Shown: positions 29,631 through 38,166 of the stretch, in pieces
Layout: every line of letters begins with the position of its first letter
Position numbering within the stretch: position 1 is the first letter of the stretch
Assembly (NCBI RefSeq): GCF_000718135.1
Contig: NZ_JOEM01000014.1
Span: forward strand, 127,485 to 191,484
DNA: 64,000 bases
Reading direction: 5' to 3'
DNA from: Streptomyces cyaneofuscatus
GTDB lineage: Bacteria > Actinomycetota > Actinomycetes > Streptomycetales > Streptomycetaceae
Made by a program: the position numbers and the translations under genes
Notes under the pieces: model-generated
Told to the model about the DNA's origin: nothing
Databases searched by the model: none
The model's input: the letters and a program-made list of their open reading frames with translations, nothing else

Positions 29631-30593
29631 TCAGCGGTGGCCGCACAACGCCCGGTGATAGCGGATGTGGTCCTGCTCGATGACGTGGTCGGCATGGAGC
29701 TTGAGCTCGTACTCCACGACCCCCGTCGAATTCCTCCGCACCGTCCAGTCCTCCTCGATGTAGATGGCGAACCTGTCGAACTCGATGTGATGGTTGGGGC
29801 ACAGGCACAGCAGGTTGGACAGCTGGTCGGGGCCGAGGTGGGGCCCGCCGAGCCCGCGGATGTGAGCCGCCTCGCTGTAGTGGCTGTCCATCGTCTCGAC
29901 GCGGGCTCCACACACCTGGCACGCGTCGTCGTACATCTCCTTTATGTGCCGGACGAGCCGCGCGTCCCGGTCGGGCCGGAACGAGGTGTGCCTGCGGCGG
30001 GGCACGCTCCCTTCGCGGTCGGGAAGCTCACCGCTCGCGCTGGCGTATCCCGCGAGACCGACGCGCTCCAGCAAGGCCGCCCGATCGACATCGGGGAGGT
30101 GCCGGGAACAGATCAGGCCGATGGCCTCGGCACGTGCCAGCGAGCGGCGGAGGGCCTTCGCCGCGTCCTTGCCGAAGCCGGCCCTCGCCCCGGCGGCGGC
30201 CAGCTGGGACGGGGTCGGCGTGCCCTCATGCGTATCGATTCCCTCCACGTACCAGAGGCCGCTGCTGCGCAGGTGCCAGAAGGGGTACCGGGGCGTGACC
30301 CGCGAGTTCGGGAGCCCGAAGTCCCGGAGCAGCGGCCCGACCTCCTCGCGGAACGTCCGCCACTCGACCATGTGGTCTCCCGTGCGTTCCTGCTCGGCGG
30401 CCAGGAGGCCGATGGCCCAGAGGAGGGTGATGGGCTTATGGCGTGACGGTCGCCGGTCGTTGATGTGGGTCTTCAGATTCCTCAACCTGCCGAGCACGTC
30501 TTCTTCGCCGCTGTTCGTCGTCGCGCCGAACAGGCTAGCCAGCGGCACTGACAGCCGGCACAGGCCCTCGTCCGTCACACGAACGAGTGGCAC
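29631..30593 (-). CDS. Putative phosphorothioate-DNA-dependent HNH restriction endonuclease (SBD-HNH)
   Basis: A 320-residue protein with two domains. Residues about 33-118 match the sulfur-binding-domain pattern of type IV enzymes such as ScoMcrA: a basic SRHKPITLLWAIG helix, then LLRDFGLPNSRVTPRYPFWHL and GLWYVEG. In ScoMcrA a Tyr-Pro pair and an Arg line the pocket for the phosphorothioate sulfur, and here Tyr103-Pro104 and Arg51 are the likely equivalents. Residues 225-272 form a Cys-rich HNH nuclease (CQVCG, DSHYSEAAHIRGLGGPHL, CPNHH). The GTG at 30593 is the first start after a perfect palindrome; a GTG at 30578 is an alternative. It should cut sulfur-modified incoming DNA. No dnd modification genes are nearby. 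Confidence 0.75.
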   Translation of the reverse strand: MPLVRVTDEGLCRLSVPLASLFGATTNSGEEDVLGRLRNLKTHINDRRPSRHKPITLLWAIGLLAAEQERTGDHMVEWRTFREEVGPLLRDFGLPNSRVTPRYPFWHLRSSGLWYVEGIDTHEGTPTPSQLAAAGARAGFGKDAAKALRRSLARAEAIGLICSRHLPDVDRAALLERVGLAGYASASGELPDREGSVPRRRHTSFRPDRDARLVRHIKEMYDDACQVCGARVETMDSHYSEAAHIRGLGGPHLGPDQLSNLLCLCPNHHIEFDRFAIYIEEDWTVRRNSTGVVEYELKLHADHVIEQDHIRYHRALCGHR

Positions 30594-30594
30594 G

Positions 30595-30618
30595 CCTCTC
30601 TGGCATATGCCAGAGAGG
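30595..30618. promoter_or_regulatory. Perfect 24-bp palindrome over the ribosome site of the HNH nuclease gene
   Basis: The half-site is CCTCTCTGGCAT and the second half is its exact complement, meeting at CAT|ATG. It ends 1 bp before the GTG at 30593. In mRNA it would fold into a 12-bp-armed hairpin that contains the only purine-rich ribosome-binding stretch (AGAGAGG); as DNA it is an ideal symmetric operator. It lies in the 147-bp region between divergent genes. Confidence 0.75.
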
Positions 30619-30740
30619 AGGAGCCCGAGGCAGAATTCGGGCCACCGGCCGCAGTCGGCCCCCGCAGGCCCGGGTGATCGAGCGCCTGTACGGAAAGGAT
30701 GTCTGCAGAAGCTGGTACTCGGCTGTCCGGAGGGGGACGC

Positions 30741-32951
30741 ATGCGGGGGCACGAGCACAGCAACAACGACCTGAGCGGTACGGTGCACGGCTTCGTGGTG
30801 CAGGCGGGGAGCGTGCAGGGGGGCATTCATGTGTCGGGAGGCCCGGCGCGGGAGGAGGTGCCGCCGCCCTGGCAGTTACCGCCCTCTGTTCGGATCACCG
30901 ACCGCACGGAGGAGCTCCGTGCCCTGGAAGTGCACCGGTGCCGGGCCACGGAGGACGGGCATCCCACGCTGGCGGCGGTGAGCGGGCTCGGCGGGGTGGG
31001 GAAGACCGCGGTGGCGCTGGCCTGGCTGCACACGCTGCGGCCGGAGTTTCCCGGTGGTCAGCTGTACGCCGATCTGGGGGCCCAGGCCCCGGATGGTCCC
31101 GCCGATCCCGCCGAGGTGGTGGGGCGGTTCCTGCGGGCGCTCGGGGTCCCGGCCGGCCAGGTGCCCCCGGCGCTGGGTGAACGGGTCGCGCTCTACCGGT
31201 CCTTGACGGCCGAACGGCGGCTGGTGGTACTGCTGGACGACGCGGCGACCGCCGCCCAGGTGCGGCCCCTGCTGCCGGCCGGGCGGTGTGTGACGGCGGT
31301 GACCAGCCGGCGGCGGATGCCGGGGCTGAGCCTCGACGGGGGCCATGTGCTCCATCTGGACCCCCTCTCCCCCGAGGCAGCGGTGGAGTTGCTCGACTCG
31401 ACGCTCGCCGACGGCCGGGTCGCCGCCCAGCCCGAGGAGGCGCGGGCCCTGGTGCTGCTCTGCGCGGGGCTGCCGCTCGCGGTGCGTATCGCGGGGGCGC
31501 GGCTGGCGGCCCGCCCCCGGCAGGGGATCACCGCGATGGTGCGGGCCCTGTCCGAGGAGCACGAGCGGCTGGAGGCGCTGGCCATAGAGGGCGACCATGA
31601 CGTACGGGCGGCGCTGGACCTGTCGTACCAAGGGCTGCCGCCCGCCGCCGCCCGGCTCTACCGGCTGCTGGGGCTCCATCCGGGCCGGGAGTTCGGCGGG
31701 CCGGTGGCGCGGGCGCTCCTGGGCGAGGAGGCAGTCGACGCACTCGACGCGCTGTACGACGCGAATCTGCTCGTCGATGTCGCCGAGGTCTCGGGCGGTG
31801 AGCGCTACCGGTTCCACGATCTGGTGCGGCTGCACGCCGCCGCGCGGGCCGCGCAGGACGAGAGCGGCGAGGAGCGGGCCGCCGCACTGCTGCGGATCGG
31901 CCACCACTATCTCGCCAACGCCCGCCGCGCCGAGGAGATCGTCGAGCCCGAACGGGACTCCTTGGAGCGGGAGTTCGAGCCGGAGTGTGTCGTGGAGGAG
32001 GACTTCGGGCAGCGCGGGGCGGAGGCGGCGCTGGACTGGCTGGAGGGGGAGCTGCCCAACCTGATGGCGGTGGTCCGCATCGCCCGTCCGGTGGGCGCCC
32101 CGGAGCTCGCCTGGCAGCTCACGGACGCGCTGTGGCCCCTGTTCCCGCGCCGCAAGCGGTACCGGGAGTGGCACGAGGCGCACCAGGAGGGGCTGCTGGC
32201 CGCCGAGGAGGCGGGGAACGAGGAGGCCGTCTGCCGGATGCTGACCTCCGGGGCGCTCGGGAAGCTCGCGTCCGGCGCCCCTGCGGAGGGGCTGGAGATG
32301 TTCGAGCGGGCCGCCGCCTCCTTCCTGGAGCGCGGGGACGCCCTCGGGCATGCCCGGACGCTGAACTACCGGGGGCTGGCCCATCAGCGGCTCGGCCGGC
32401 CGGACCGTGCGGCCGAGCTGTTCGCCCGCGCGGCCGGCACCTTGCCCGCCTGCGGCGATCTCCGGGCCGGTGCGCTGGCACGGTTCAATCTGGCCGATGT
32501 CGCCTTCTCCCAGGGGCGGTACGAGGAGGCCGTCGTCGACGCCGAAGCCGCCCGCCTCACCCTGGAGGCGGCCGGCGACCCGTACAACGCGGCACGGGCC
32601 GCCGGCCTGACCGGGCGCGCCTGTGTGGGGCTCGGCCGGCTCGGTCACGCGGAGGCCGAGCTGTCGGCGGCGCTGTCGGCGTTACGGGCGCAGGCCGCCG
32701 AGTTCGAGGCGGCCCGCGTCCTCGGAGGCCTGGCGCAGCTCTCCGAGCGACGCGGGCAGCCCCATCAGGCCCGGCAGTTCTACCGGGAGGCGCTGTCCCT
32801 GTACTCCTCCGTCGGCCGGTCGGGGTCGGCCGACGCGGAGGAGGCGCGGGCCCGGCTCGCGGCCCTGGAGCCGGCACCGCCGACGCCACCGGACACTGAG
32901 GCCCCGGAGCCGAGCCCGTCGGGGGAAGCCCAGGGCGATGCCGGTGAGTAG
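30741..32951 (+). CDS. NB-ARC/TPR STAND protein with N-terminal amyloid-like motif
   Basis: A 736-residue signalling ATPase. Residues 8-31 contain NNDLSGTVHGFVVQAGSVQ, a short Gly/Val/Gln motif resembling the RHIM-like amyloid signalling motifs described at the N-termini of NLR-type proteins in multicellular bacteria. NB-ARC follows with Walker A GLGGVGKT (82-89), Walker B LVVLLDDA and a winged helix (YRFHDLVRLHAAARA). About five TPR-like repeats fill residues 400-700. The ATG at 30741 has GGAGGGGG 4 bp upstream; an upstream ATG at 30699 lacks one. TTA codons at 30876 and 32682 predict dependence on the bldA tRNA. The SARP DNA-binding domain of AfsR is absent. Confidence 0.85.
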   Translation: MRGHEHSNNDLSGTVHGFVVQAGSVQGGIHVSGGPAREEVPPPWQLPPSVRITDRTEELRALEVHRCRATEDGHPTLAAVSGLGGVGKTAVALAWLHTLRPEFPGGQLYADLGAQAPDGPADPAEVVGRFLRALGVPAGQVPPALGERVALYRSLTAERRLVVLLDDAATAAQVRPLLPAGRCVTAVTSRRRMPGLSLDGGHVLHLDPLSPEAAVELLDSTLADGRVAAQPEEARALVLLCAGLPLAVRIAGARLAARPRQGITAMVRALSEEHERLEALAIEGDHDVRAALDLSYQGLPPAAARLYRLLGLHPGREFGGPVARALLGEEAVDALDALYDANLLVDVAEVSGGERYRFHDLVRLHAAARAAQDESGEERAAALLRIGHHYLANARRAEEIVEPERDSLEREFEPECVVEEDFGQRGAEAALDWLEGELPNLMAVVRIARPVGAPELAWQLTDALWPLFPRRKRYREWHEAHQEGLLAAEEAGNEEAVCRMLTSGALGKLASGAPAEGLEMFERAAASFLERGDALGHARTLNYRGLAHQRLGRPDRAAELFARAAGTLPACGDLRAGALARFNLADVAFSQGRYEEAVVDAEAARLTLEAAGDPYNAARAAGLTGRACVGLGRLGHAEAELSAALSALRAQAAEFEAARVLGGLAQLSERRGQPHQARQFYREALSLYSSVGRSGSADAEEARARLAALEPAPPTPPDTEAPEPSPSGEAQGDAGE

Positions 32952-33400
32952 CCTCGTACGGTCCTGACGACGCGTACGGCGGCCGGGTCCCAGGCGGCCG
33001 GCTCCAGGCCGGCCACCAGCCAGACGTGGGCGACCGAGGCCCAGACCGCCCAGGAGTGTGCCGGCCACTGCGGCTCACGGACCAGCGTCCTGGCCCGGCC
33101 GCCGAACCGCAGCCAGCAGCGGGGGCCCCGGTACACGGCCACCACCAGGGCACCGGGGTGGCAGTCGGCGAGTCCGGCCGCGTACCGGACGGGGTCCTCG
33201 TGCGGCGGGAGCCCGACGAGCGGGAACTCCGCCACCAGCACATCCGCCAGCAGCGGCAGCGGATGCGGCGCGGAGAGCCGTACGCGCAGGTGCTCGTCGG
33301 TGATCCGCGCCGCGCGGTCCGGGTGGAGCAGGGTGGCCAGGGTGCGGCGGACGCCCCGCTGCGGGACGGCCTCGGTCAGGCGTACGGCCGGTGTGGTCAT
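32780..33400 (-). CDS. Uncharacterised protein co-translated with a GT-B-like enzyme
   Basis: A 206-residue protein that I do not recognise. Residues 1-150 look like a folded domain (VRLTEAVPQRGVRRTLATLL, PVRYAAGLADCHPGALVVAV, WAVWASVAHVWLVAGLEP); the last about 55 residues are Ser/Gly/Ala-rich and disordered. The ATG start overlaps the stop of the following gene on this strand by 4 bp (ATGA), so it is translated with it. Its last 172 bp overlap the 3' end of the convergent STAND gene, so one of the two C-termini may be shorter than the open frame suggests. Confidence 0.6.
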   Translation of the reverse strand: MTTPAVRLTEAVPQRGVRRTLATLLHPDRAARITDEHLRVRLSAPHPLPLLADVLVAEFPLVGLPPHEDPVRYAAGLADCHPGALVVAVYRGPRCWLRFGGRARTLVREPQWPAHSWAVWASVAHVWLVAGLEPAAWDPAAVRVVRTVRGYSPASPWASPDGLGSGASVSGGVGGAGSRAASRARASSASADPDRPTEEYRDSASR

Positions 33401-34647
33401 CGGGCGGGCCCCCGTTCGTCGTGACGTACCGTCACCGGCAGCGCCGCGTGGTCCGTCCGGGGCCGGACGGCGGGGGCGCGCAGCCGGAGCTTGCGGTAGA
33501 TCAGCGCGCGCATCCGGGTGGCGAACTTCCCCGGCTCCGAGGTGATCCGGGCCGCCACCTGCTCGTACCGCTCCGTGCGGTAGGCCGTGGCGGCGCGGGC
33601 GAGCTGGCGGTGCAGAGGGCGGTCGGGGTGCAGCCGAGGGGCGATGGAGGCCAGTTCGGCCGCGGGCGAGCCGGGGTCCAGGTCGGCCTCCGGGACGTTG
33701 CCCATGAGGACCGGGACCCCGGTCATCGCCCCGTAGAGCGAGACGGATCCGTGGTCCCCCACGATGTAGTCGGCGGCGACCAGCGCCCCGACCCAGTCGG
33801 CGTACTGGCTGACCACCAGGAGTCCCGAGCGCCCGAGGTCGGCGAGCCAGCTGCGGATCTGCCATTCGCCGTGGGCGTTCCAGACGTGCGGGTGGAGCAG
33901 GAGCGCGACCCGGAAGTCCTCCCGGGGCAGCTCGTCGACCAGCCTTTCCAGCAGCTCCCACCGCCGGCCCAGGAGGGAGCCCGGTCCCCAGGTGGAGCAG
34001 CCCAGCACCAGCTGCTGCCGGGCCCCGACGCCCAGGGCGTCGCGGTAGAGAGCCCGTTGGGGCAGGCTCGCGGTGATCCGGTCGAAGCAGGGGTCGCCGA
34101 CCACCTCGGCGGCGGGCAGCGCCTCGGGGCATTCGCGGCCCAGGCGGGTCAGCTCCTCGTGGTGGGCGAGCACGATCGATTCGGGCACCACCCGGCCGTC
34201 CTGGACGATCCACTGCCGGTTGAGTCCGTAGACCGCCCGCCCGGCGACGCGGCGGCCGCGCTGCCCGGCGGGGACCAGCTTGTTGTGCCCGGCGCCGTGC
34301 GGCAGCACGATCACCGGGGCGTGTAACTCCTGCAGTCCTCCGTGGGCCGCCGCGAGCGCCAGGTCGAAGGGCATCTGCACCGCCTGGTGCCAGGGCAGGA
34401 CGAGACCGCCCAGCCGCTCCAGGAAGGCCGCGACCCCGTGGCTGAACACATCGGGTGCCGGGGTGAAGAACACCTGCACCCGGGCGTCGCCCTCCAGCAG
34501 CCGCACGGCTTCGAGCAGCCGCTGGCCCGCGGTGACGGTGTGCACCACGGCCAGTACCTTCTTGCGGGTCCGCCGGGTGGCCCAGCGGTCGACGTCCAGG
34601 CGCACCGGTACAAGGGGCCGGTGCGGGTCCGGCATGGTCAGGCTCAT
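33397..34647 (-). CDS. GT-B-like protein, CDP-glycerol glycerophosphotransferase-related
   Basis: A 416-residue cytoplasmic protein. It has a GT-B look: an N-terminal RTRKKVLAVVHTVTAGQRLL, a middle VIVLPHGAGHNKLVPAG and a C-terminal nucleotide-binding-like YIVGDHGSVSLYGAMTGVPV. This resembles the C-terminal lobe of CDP-glycerol glycerophosphotransferases and UDP-GlcNAc 2-epimerase folds. Related Streptomyces proteins have been given the misleading label translation initiation factor 2. Substrate is unknown; polyol-phosphate or sugar transfer is possible. The start is taken as ATG 34647 (MSLTMPDPHRP). It is divergent from the AfsR-type regulator 277 bp away. Confidence 0.65.
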   Translation of the reverse strand: MSLTMPDPHRPLVPVRLDVDRWATRRTRKKVLAVVHTVTAGQRLLEAVRLLEGDARVQVFFTPAPDVFSHGVAAFLERLGGLVLPWHQAVQMPFDLALAAAHGGLQELHAPVIVLPHGAGHNKLVPAGQRGRRVAGRAVYGLNRQWIVQDGRVVPESIVLAHHEELTRLGRECPEALPAAEVVGDPCFDRITASLPQRALYRDALGVGARQQLVLGCSTWGPGSLLGRRWELLERLVDELPREDFRVALLLHPHVWNAHGEWQIRSWLADLGRSGLLVVSQYADWVGALVAADYIVGDHGSVSLYGAMTGVPVLMGNVPEADLDPGSPAAELASIAPRLHPDRPLHRQLARAATAYRTERYEQVAARITSEPGKFATRMRALIYRKLRLRAPAVRPRTDHAALPVTVRHDERGPAR

Positions 34648-34923
34648 CTGATCAGTCCCCGTTTCCGTCGCCGCGGACCGGAAGGCCCGCGGGGGCCGTG
34701 GCGAATCGCGGCCCGGGACGCATCTGCCCACCGACGTGGACGGACGGCTTGCAGGAATCCTGCGTTCCAGCTGTAGGGAGAAAACCGCTGCGCCGTGCGC
34801 CCCGCTCACGCCCCCTGTGCGCTCTGGTCCGGGCCGGTGGCTCAGGGAACAGTGGACTGTTCCGCACAGACGTGCGGACGCTGCCGACGGCGGCAGGAAG
34901 TGGCGCACCCATCGGGGGGCGGG

Positions 34924-37900
34924 ATGAACCTTCTTGCTCTGGGACCCCTGGAACTATGGCACGGGGACCAGCAGCACATGCTCGGTTCAGTGAAACAGCG
35001 CTGCGTGCTCGCGGTTCTGGTACACGCGCGCGGTGAACCCGTCGCCATGGACACGTTGATGGAGCGGGTCTGGGGCGATGAGCCGCCCCGTACGGCCCCG
35101 GACACCCTGCAGACCTACCTCTCCCGGCTGCGCGGCCATCTGCGCGACGCCGTGGGCCCGCTCGTCCGGCTGGACCGGGTGCCGCCCCGGCTGTACCAGC
35201 TCCGGATGAGCGACCAGAACGATCTGGACCTGGTCCGCTTCCAGCGGTTCCGGACCGAGGCCGCCGAGGCGGCGGAGCAGGGCCGGACGGACTGGGCGAT
35301 CGGGCTGCTGCGGACCGCCGAGAACCTGTGGCGGGGCGAGCCGCTGACGGAGAGCTCCAGCGAGTGGGCGGCCTCGGTGCGTGCGCGGCTGGTGGAGGAC
35401 CACCGCCATGTCCGGGAGGAGCGCATCCGGCTGGAGCTGGAGCTCGGGCGCCATGCCGATCTCATCGGTGAGCTGCGCGAGCTGGTGGCGGAGAGCCCGC
35501 TGGCGGAGGGGGTGGTCGGCTCCCTGATGCTGGCGCTCCACCGCAGCGGGCGGCACAGCGAGGCGCTGGAGCTGTACCGCAGGACGCACACCCGGCTGCG
35601 CGAGCTGGGCATGGACCCGGGTGCCGACCTGCGAGCGCTGCACCAGAGGATCCTGGAGCAGGACCGGGCGCTGACGGAGCCGCGGCCGTCCGCCGTCGCC
35701 GTCACCTCCCGTGGCGCGCCACCGCCGCCTCTCCCGGCACCCGCCGCCGGACCGCCCGTCGCGGTCCCGACCGCCGCCCCTCCGGCCGTACAGCCCCCGC
35801 CCCTCCCCTCGGCCCGCAACAACCTCCCCCGCGACACCAGGGACTTCACCGGCCGGGCGCGGGAGCTGAAGCTGCTGCGCGACGGGCTCACCGGCGACGG
35901 GTACGCGCTGCCGCTCGCCGTGCTCCACGGGATGCCCGGCATCGGCAAGACCGCGCTGGCGGTGCATGCCGCGCACCGGCTGGCCGACGCCTATCCGGCC
36001 GGTCAGCTGTACGTCGATCTCCACGGGTTCAGCGGACGGCGGCCCGTCGACCCGGCCGAGGCCCTGGCCTTCCTCCTGCACGCGGCCGGGGCCCCCGGCG
36101 AGCTGCCGGAGACCCTGGACGAACGGGCGGCGGAGTGGCGGGAGTGGACCGCGCGCAACCGGGTGCTCGTGGTGCTCGACAATGCGCGGGACGCCGCCCA
36201 GGTCCGGCCGCTGCTGCCCGGCTCGGCCGGCTGCCTGGCGCTCGTGACGAGCCGCAACCGGCTCTCCGGGCTGGACGGGGCCACCTCCCTGCTGGTGGAC
36301 GCGCTGCCCGGCCAGGAGGCGGCAGCCCTGTTCACGCGGATCGCGGGCACCGCCCGCACCTCCCGCGATCCGGACGCGCTGACGCTGCTGGTGGAGGCCT
36401 GCGGCCGCCACCCGCTGGCCACGACGCTGCTCGCGGGCCGCTTCCGGCACCGGCAGATCTGGGACCTGCGCCACCTCCTGGAGCGGCTGGCGCAGTCGCT
36501 CGATCCGCTGGACGAGCTGGACGAGGAGGTGTTCGTCTCGGCGTTCCGGTTCTCCTACGCCGAGCTGGCGCCCGGGACGCGCCGGCTGCTGCGCCTGCTC
36601 GCCCTGCACCCGGGGCCCGACGTCACGGCCGCGGCCGCCGCCGCCCTTTCCGGAACGGGGTCCGGGCCCGGGGGCGCGGAAGGTGTGCGGCGCAGCATCG
36701 AGGAGCTGCTGGACTGCCATCTGCTGGCGGAGCCGGTGCTCGGCCGCTACCAACTGCACGACCTCACCAGGGCGTTCGCGCTGCGCATGTGCTCCGCCGA
36801 GGAGTCGGAGAGCGCTCGCGGCGAGGCCGTCGGCAGGCTCCTCGGGTACTACCTCACCTCCGCGCACCGGGCCCACCGCCTCACCCATCCGCGCCGCAGA
36901 GCCTTGGAGCCCGGACAACTCTCCTTTTACGCAGCCGAGTTCGGCGAGGAGCAGGAGGCGGCGGCCTGGCTGGAGGCCGAGCGGACCAACCTGCTGGCCG
37001 CCGCCCGTACGGCCGCCGCGGAGGACCTGGGCCATGCGGCGCTCTTCCCGCACGCACTCGCCCCTTCCCTCCGTATCTGGGGCAGTTGGGCCGTCACCAA
37101 CGAGCTGTACGGCGCGGCCGTGGCGGCGCTGCGCTCGCGGGGCGACCCGCTGCTGCTGGCACAGACACTGGTGGAGGGGGCGGCCGTGCTGGCCCAGACG
37201 GGGCACGGGGAGGCGCTCAGCTGCGCGGGCGAGGCGCTGACCCTGTTCCAGGACCTCGACGATCCGGCCGGGTGCGCCGACGCCTCGTTGCAGGCGAGCC
37301 GCGCCCACCTGGCCGCCGGCCACACCGGCCCGTCTCTGCGGATGGCGGCGCGGGCCCTGGACCTCTACCGGCAACGGGGCGACCTGCACGGCGAGGCGGA
37401 GTGCCTCAATGTGGAGGGGGCGGCGCTCCACCACGAAGGCCGGTACGACGAGGCGCTCGGCCGGGCGCGCCTCACGCTCCGGATGCACGAGGGGACGGGG
37501 GACCTCCTGGGACAGATCCGCGCGCTCAACAACATCGGCGAGATCCACCGCCTCCAGGGGCGCATCGAGCACGCCCACGACCACTTCGAACGGTCGCGGG
37601 TGCTGGCCCAACTGCACAGCGGGGCCCAGGAGCTCGCCATATTGGACATGAATCTCGGTGCGGTGTCGCAGGCCATGGGCGACACCCCCCGGGCACTGGC
37701 CGGTTTCCGGCGGGCACTGGAGAGCCATCGCGGCCGGGGAGACACGCTGGGCGAGGCGAACGCGCTGATCAGCATGGGGTCCGCCCACGCCGAGAACGGG
37801 GACGGCGGCGAGGCCCTGCTCCACTTCACCCTCGCGGAAGAGGTCGCGCGGAGCATCGACAGCGCCTACGAACGGACCCGGGCCCTGCTCGGCGTGGCCG

Positions 37901-38166
37901 ACGTCCACGAGTCGGCGGACCGCCCGGACGTGGCGTTCGAGGTCTACGGCCAGGCGCTCGACCTGGCCGAACGCACCGGCTCCCGCCCGGCCGCGGCCCG
38001 CGCGCTGGCGGGACTCGCCCGTACGGCGCGGAGCCTGGGGCGCGACGAACCGGCCCGGGAGTACGGCAGGAGGGCGGTGGAGGTGTACCGGAGTCTGGGC
38101 TCCGAGGCCGAGGCGGAGAGCCTGCGGCGTCTGTTGCTGGGGGGAACGAGAAGGACCGGCGCCTGA
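34924..38166 (+). CDS. AfsR-type SARP regulator (wHTH-BTAD-NB-ARC-TPR)
   Basis: A 1080-residue multidomain transcription activator. Residues 1-95 are an OmpR-like winged helix (GSVKQRCVLAVLVHARGEPV, TLQTYLSRLRGHL), and about 98-245 the bacterial transcriptional activator domain (LDLVRFQRFRTEA, LRELGMDPGADLRALHQRIL). A Pro/Ala-rich linker follows (260-300), then NB-ARC with Walker A GMPGIGKT (336-343) and RVLVVLDNA, and C-terminal TPRs. Domain order and length are close to AfsR of S. coelicolor, a phosphorylated global antibiotic regulator, but orthology cannot be claimed. The ATG at 34924 follows a GGGGGGCGGG ribosome site. It may control the divergent GT-B operon. Confidence 0.9.
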   Translation: MNLLALGPLELWHGDQQHMLGSVKQRCVLAVLVHARGEPVAMDTLMERVWGDEPPRTAPDTLQTYLSRLRGHLRDAVGPLVRLDRVPPRLYQLRMSDQNDLDLVRFQRFRTEAAEAAEQGRTDWAIGLLRTAENLWRGEPLTESSSEWAASVRARLVEDHRHVREERIRLELELGRHADLIGELRELVAESPLAEGVVGSLMLALHRSGRHSEALELYRRTHTRLRELGMDPGADLRALHQRILEQDRALTEPRPSAVAVTSRGAPPPPLPAPAAGPPVAVPTAAPPAVQPPPLPSARNNLPRDTRDFTGRARELKLLRDGLTGDGYALPLAVLHGMPGIGKTALAVHAAHRLADAYPAGQLYVDLHGFSGRRPVDPAEALAFLLHAAGAPGELPETLDERAAEWREWTARNRVLVVLDNARDAAQVRPLLPGSAGCLALVTSRNRLSGLDGATSLLVDALPGQEAAALFTRIAGTARTSRDPDALTLLVEACGRHPLATTLLAGRFRHRQIWDLRHLLERLAQSLDPLDELDEEVFVSAFRFSYAELAPGTRRLLRLLALHPGPDVTAAAAAALSGTGSGPGGAEGVRRSIEELLDCHLLAEPVLGRYQLHDLTRAFALRMCSAEESESARGEAVGRLLGYYLTSAHRAHRLTHPRRRALEPGQLSFYAAEFGEEQEAAAWLEAERTNLLAAARTAAAEDLGHAALFPHALAPSLRIWGSWAVTNELYGAAVAALRSRGDPLLLAQTLVEGAAVLAQTGHGEALSCAGEALTLFQDLDDPAGCADASLQASRAHLAAGHTGPSLRMAARALDLYRQRGDLHGEAECLNVEGAALHHEGRYDEALGRARLTLRMHEGTGDLLGQIRALNNIGEIHRLQGRIEHAHDHFERSRVLAQLHSGAQELAILDMNLGAVSQAMGDTPRALAGFRRALESHRGRGDTLGEANALISMGSAHAENGDGGEALLHFTLAEEVARSIDSAYERTRALLGVADVHESADRPDVAFEVYGQALDLAERTGSRPAAARALAGLARTARSLGRDEPAREYGRRAVEVYRSLGSEAEAESLRRLLLGGTRRTGA

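Noticed and set aside
29546..34900. Integrative element next to tRNA-Arg
   Set aside because: No integrase, excisionase, replication or transfer gene and no duplicated tRNA end was found, so only an inferred hotspot is reported.
34987..37908. A 973-codon minus-strand frame across the SARP gene
   Set aside because: The plus-strand protein has a complete and well-known domain order; the other strand has none.
34924..38166. Naming the SARP gene afsR
   Set aside because: Domain order matches but the neighbours of afsR (afsK, afsS) are absent; several AfsR-like paralogues occur in the genus.
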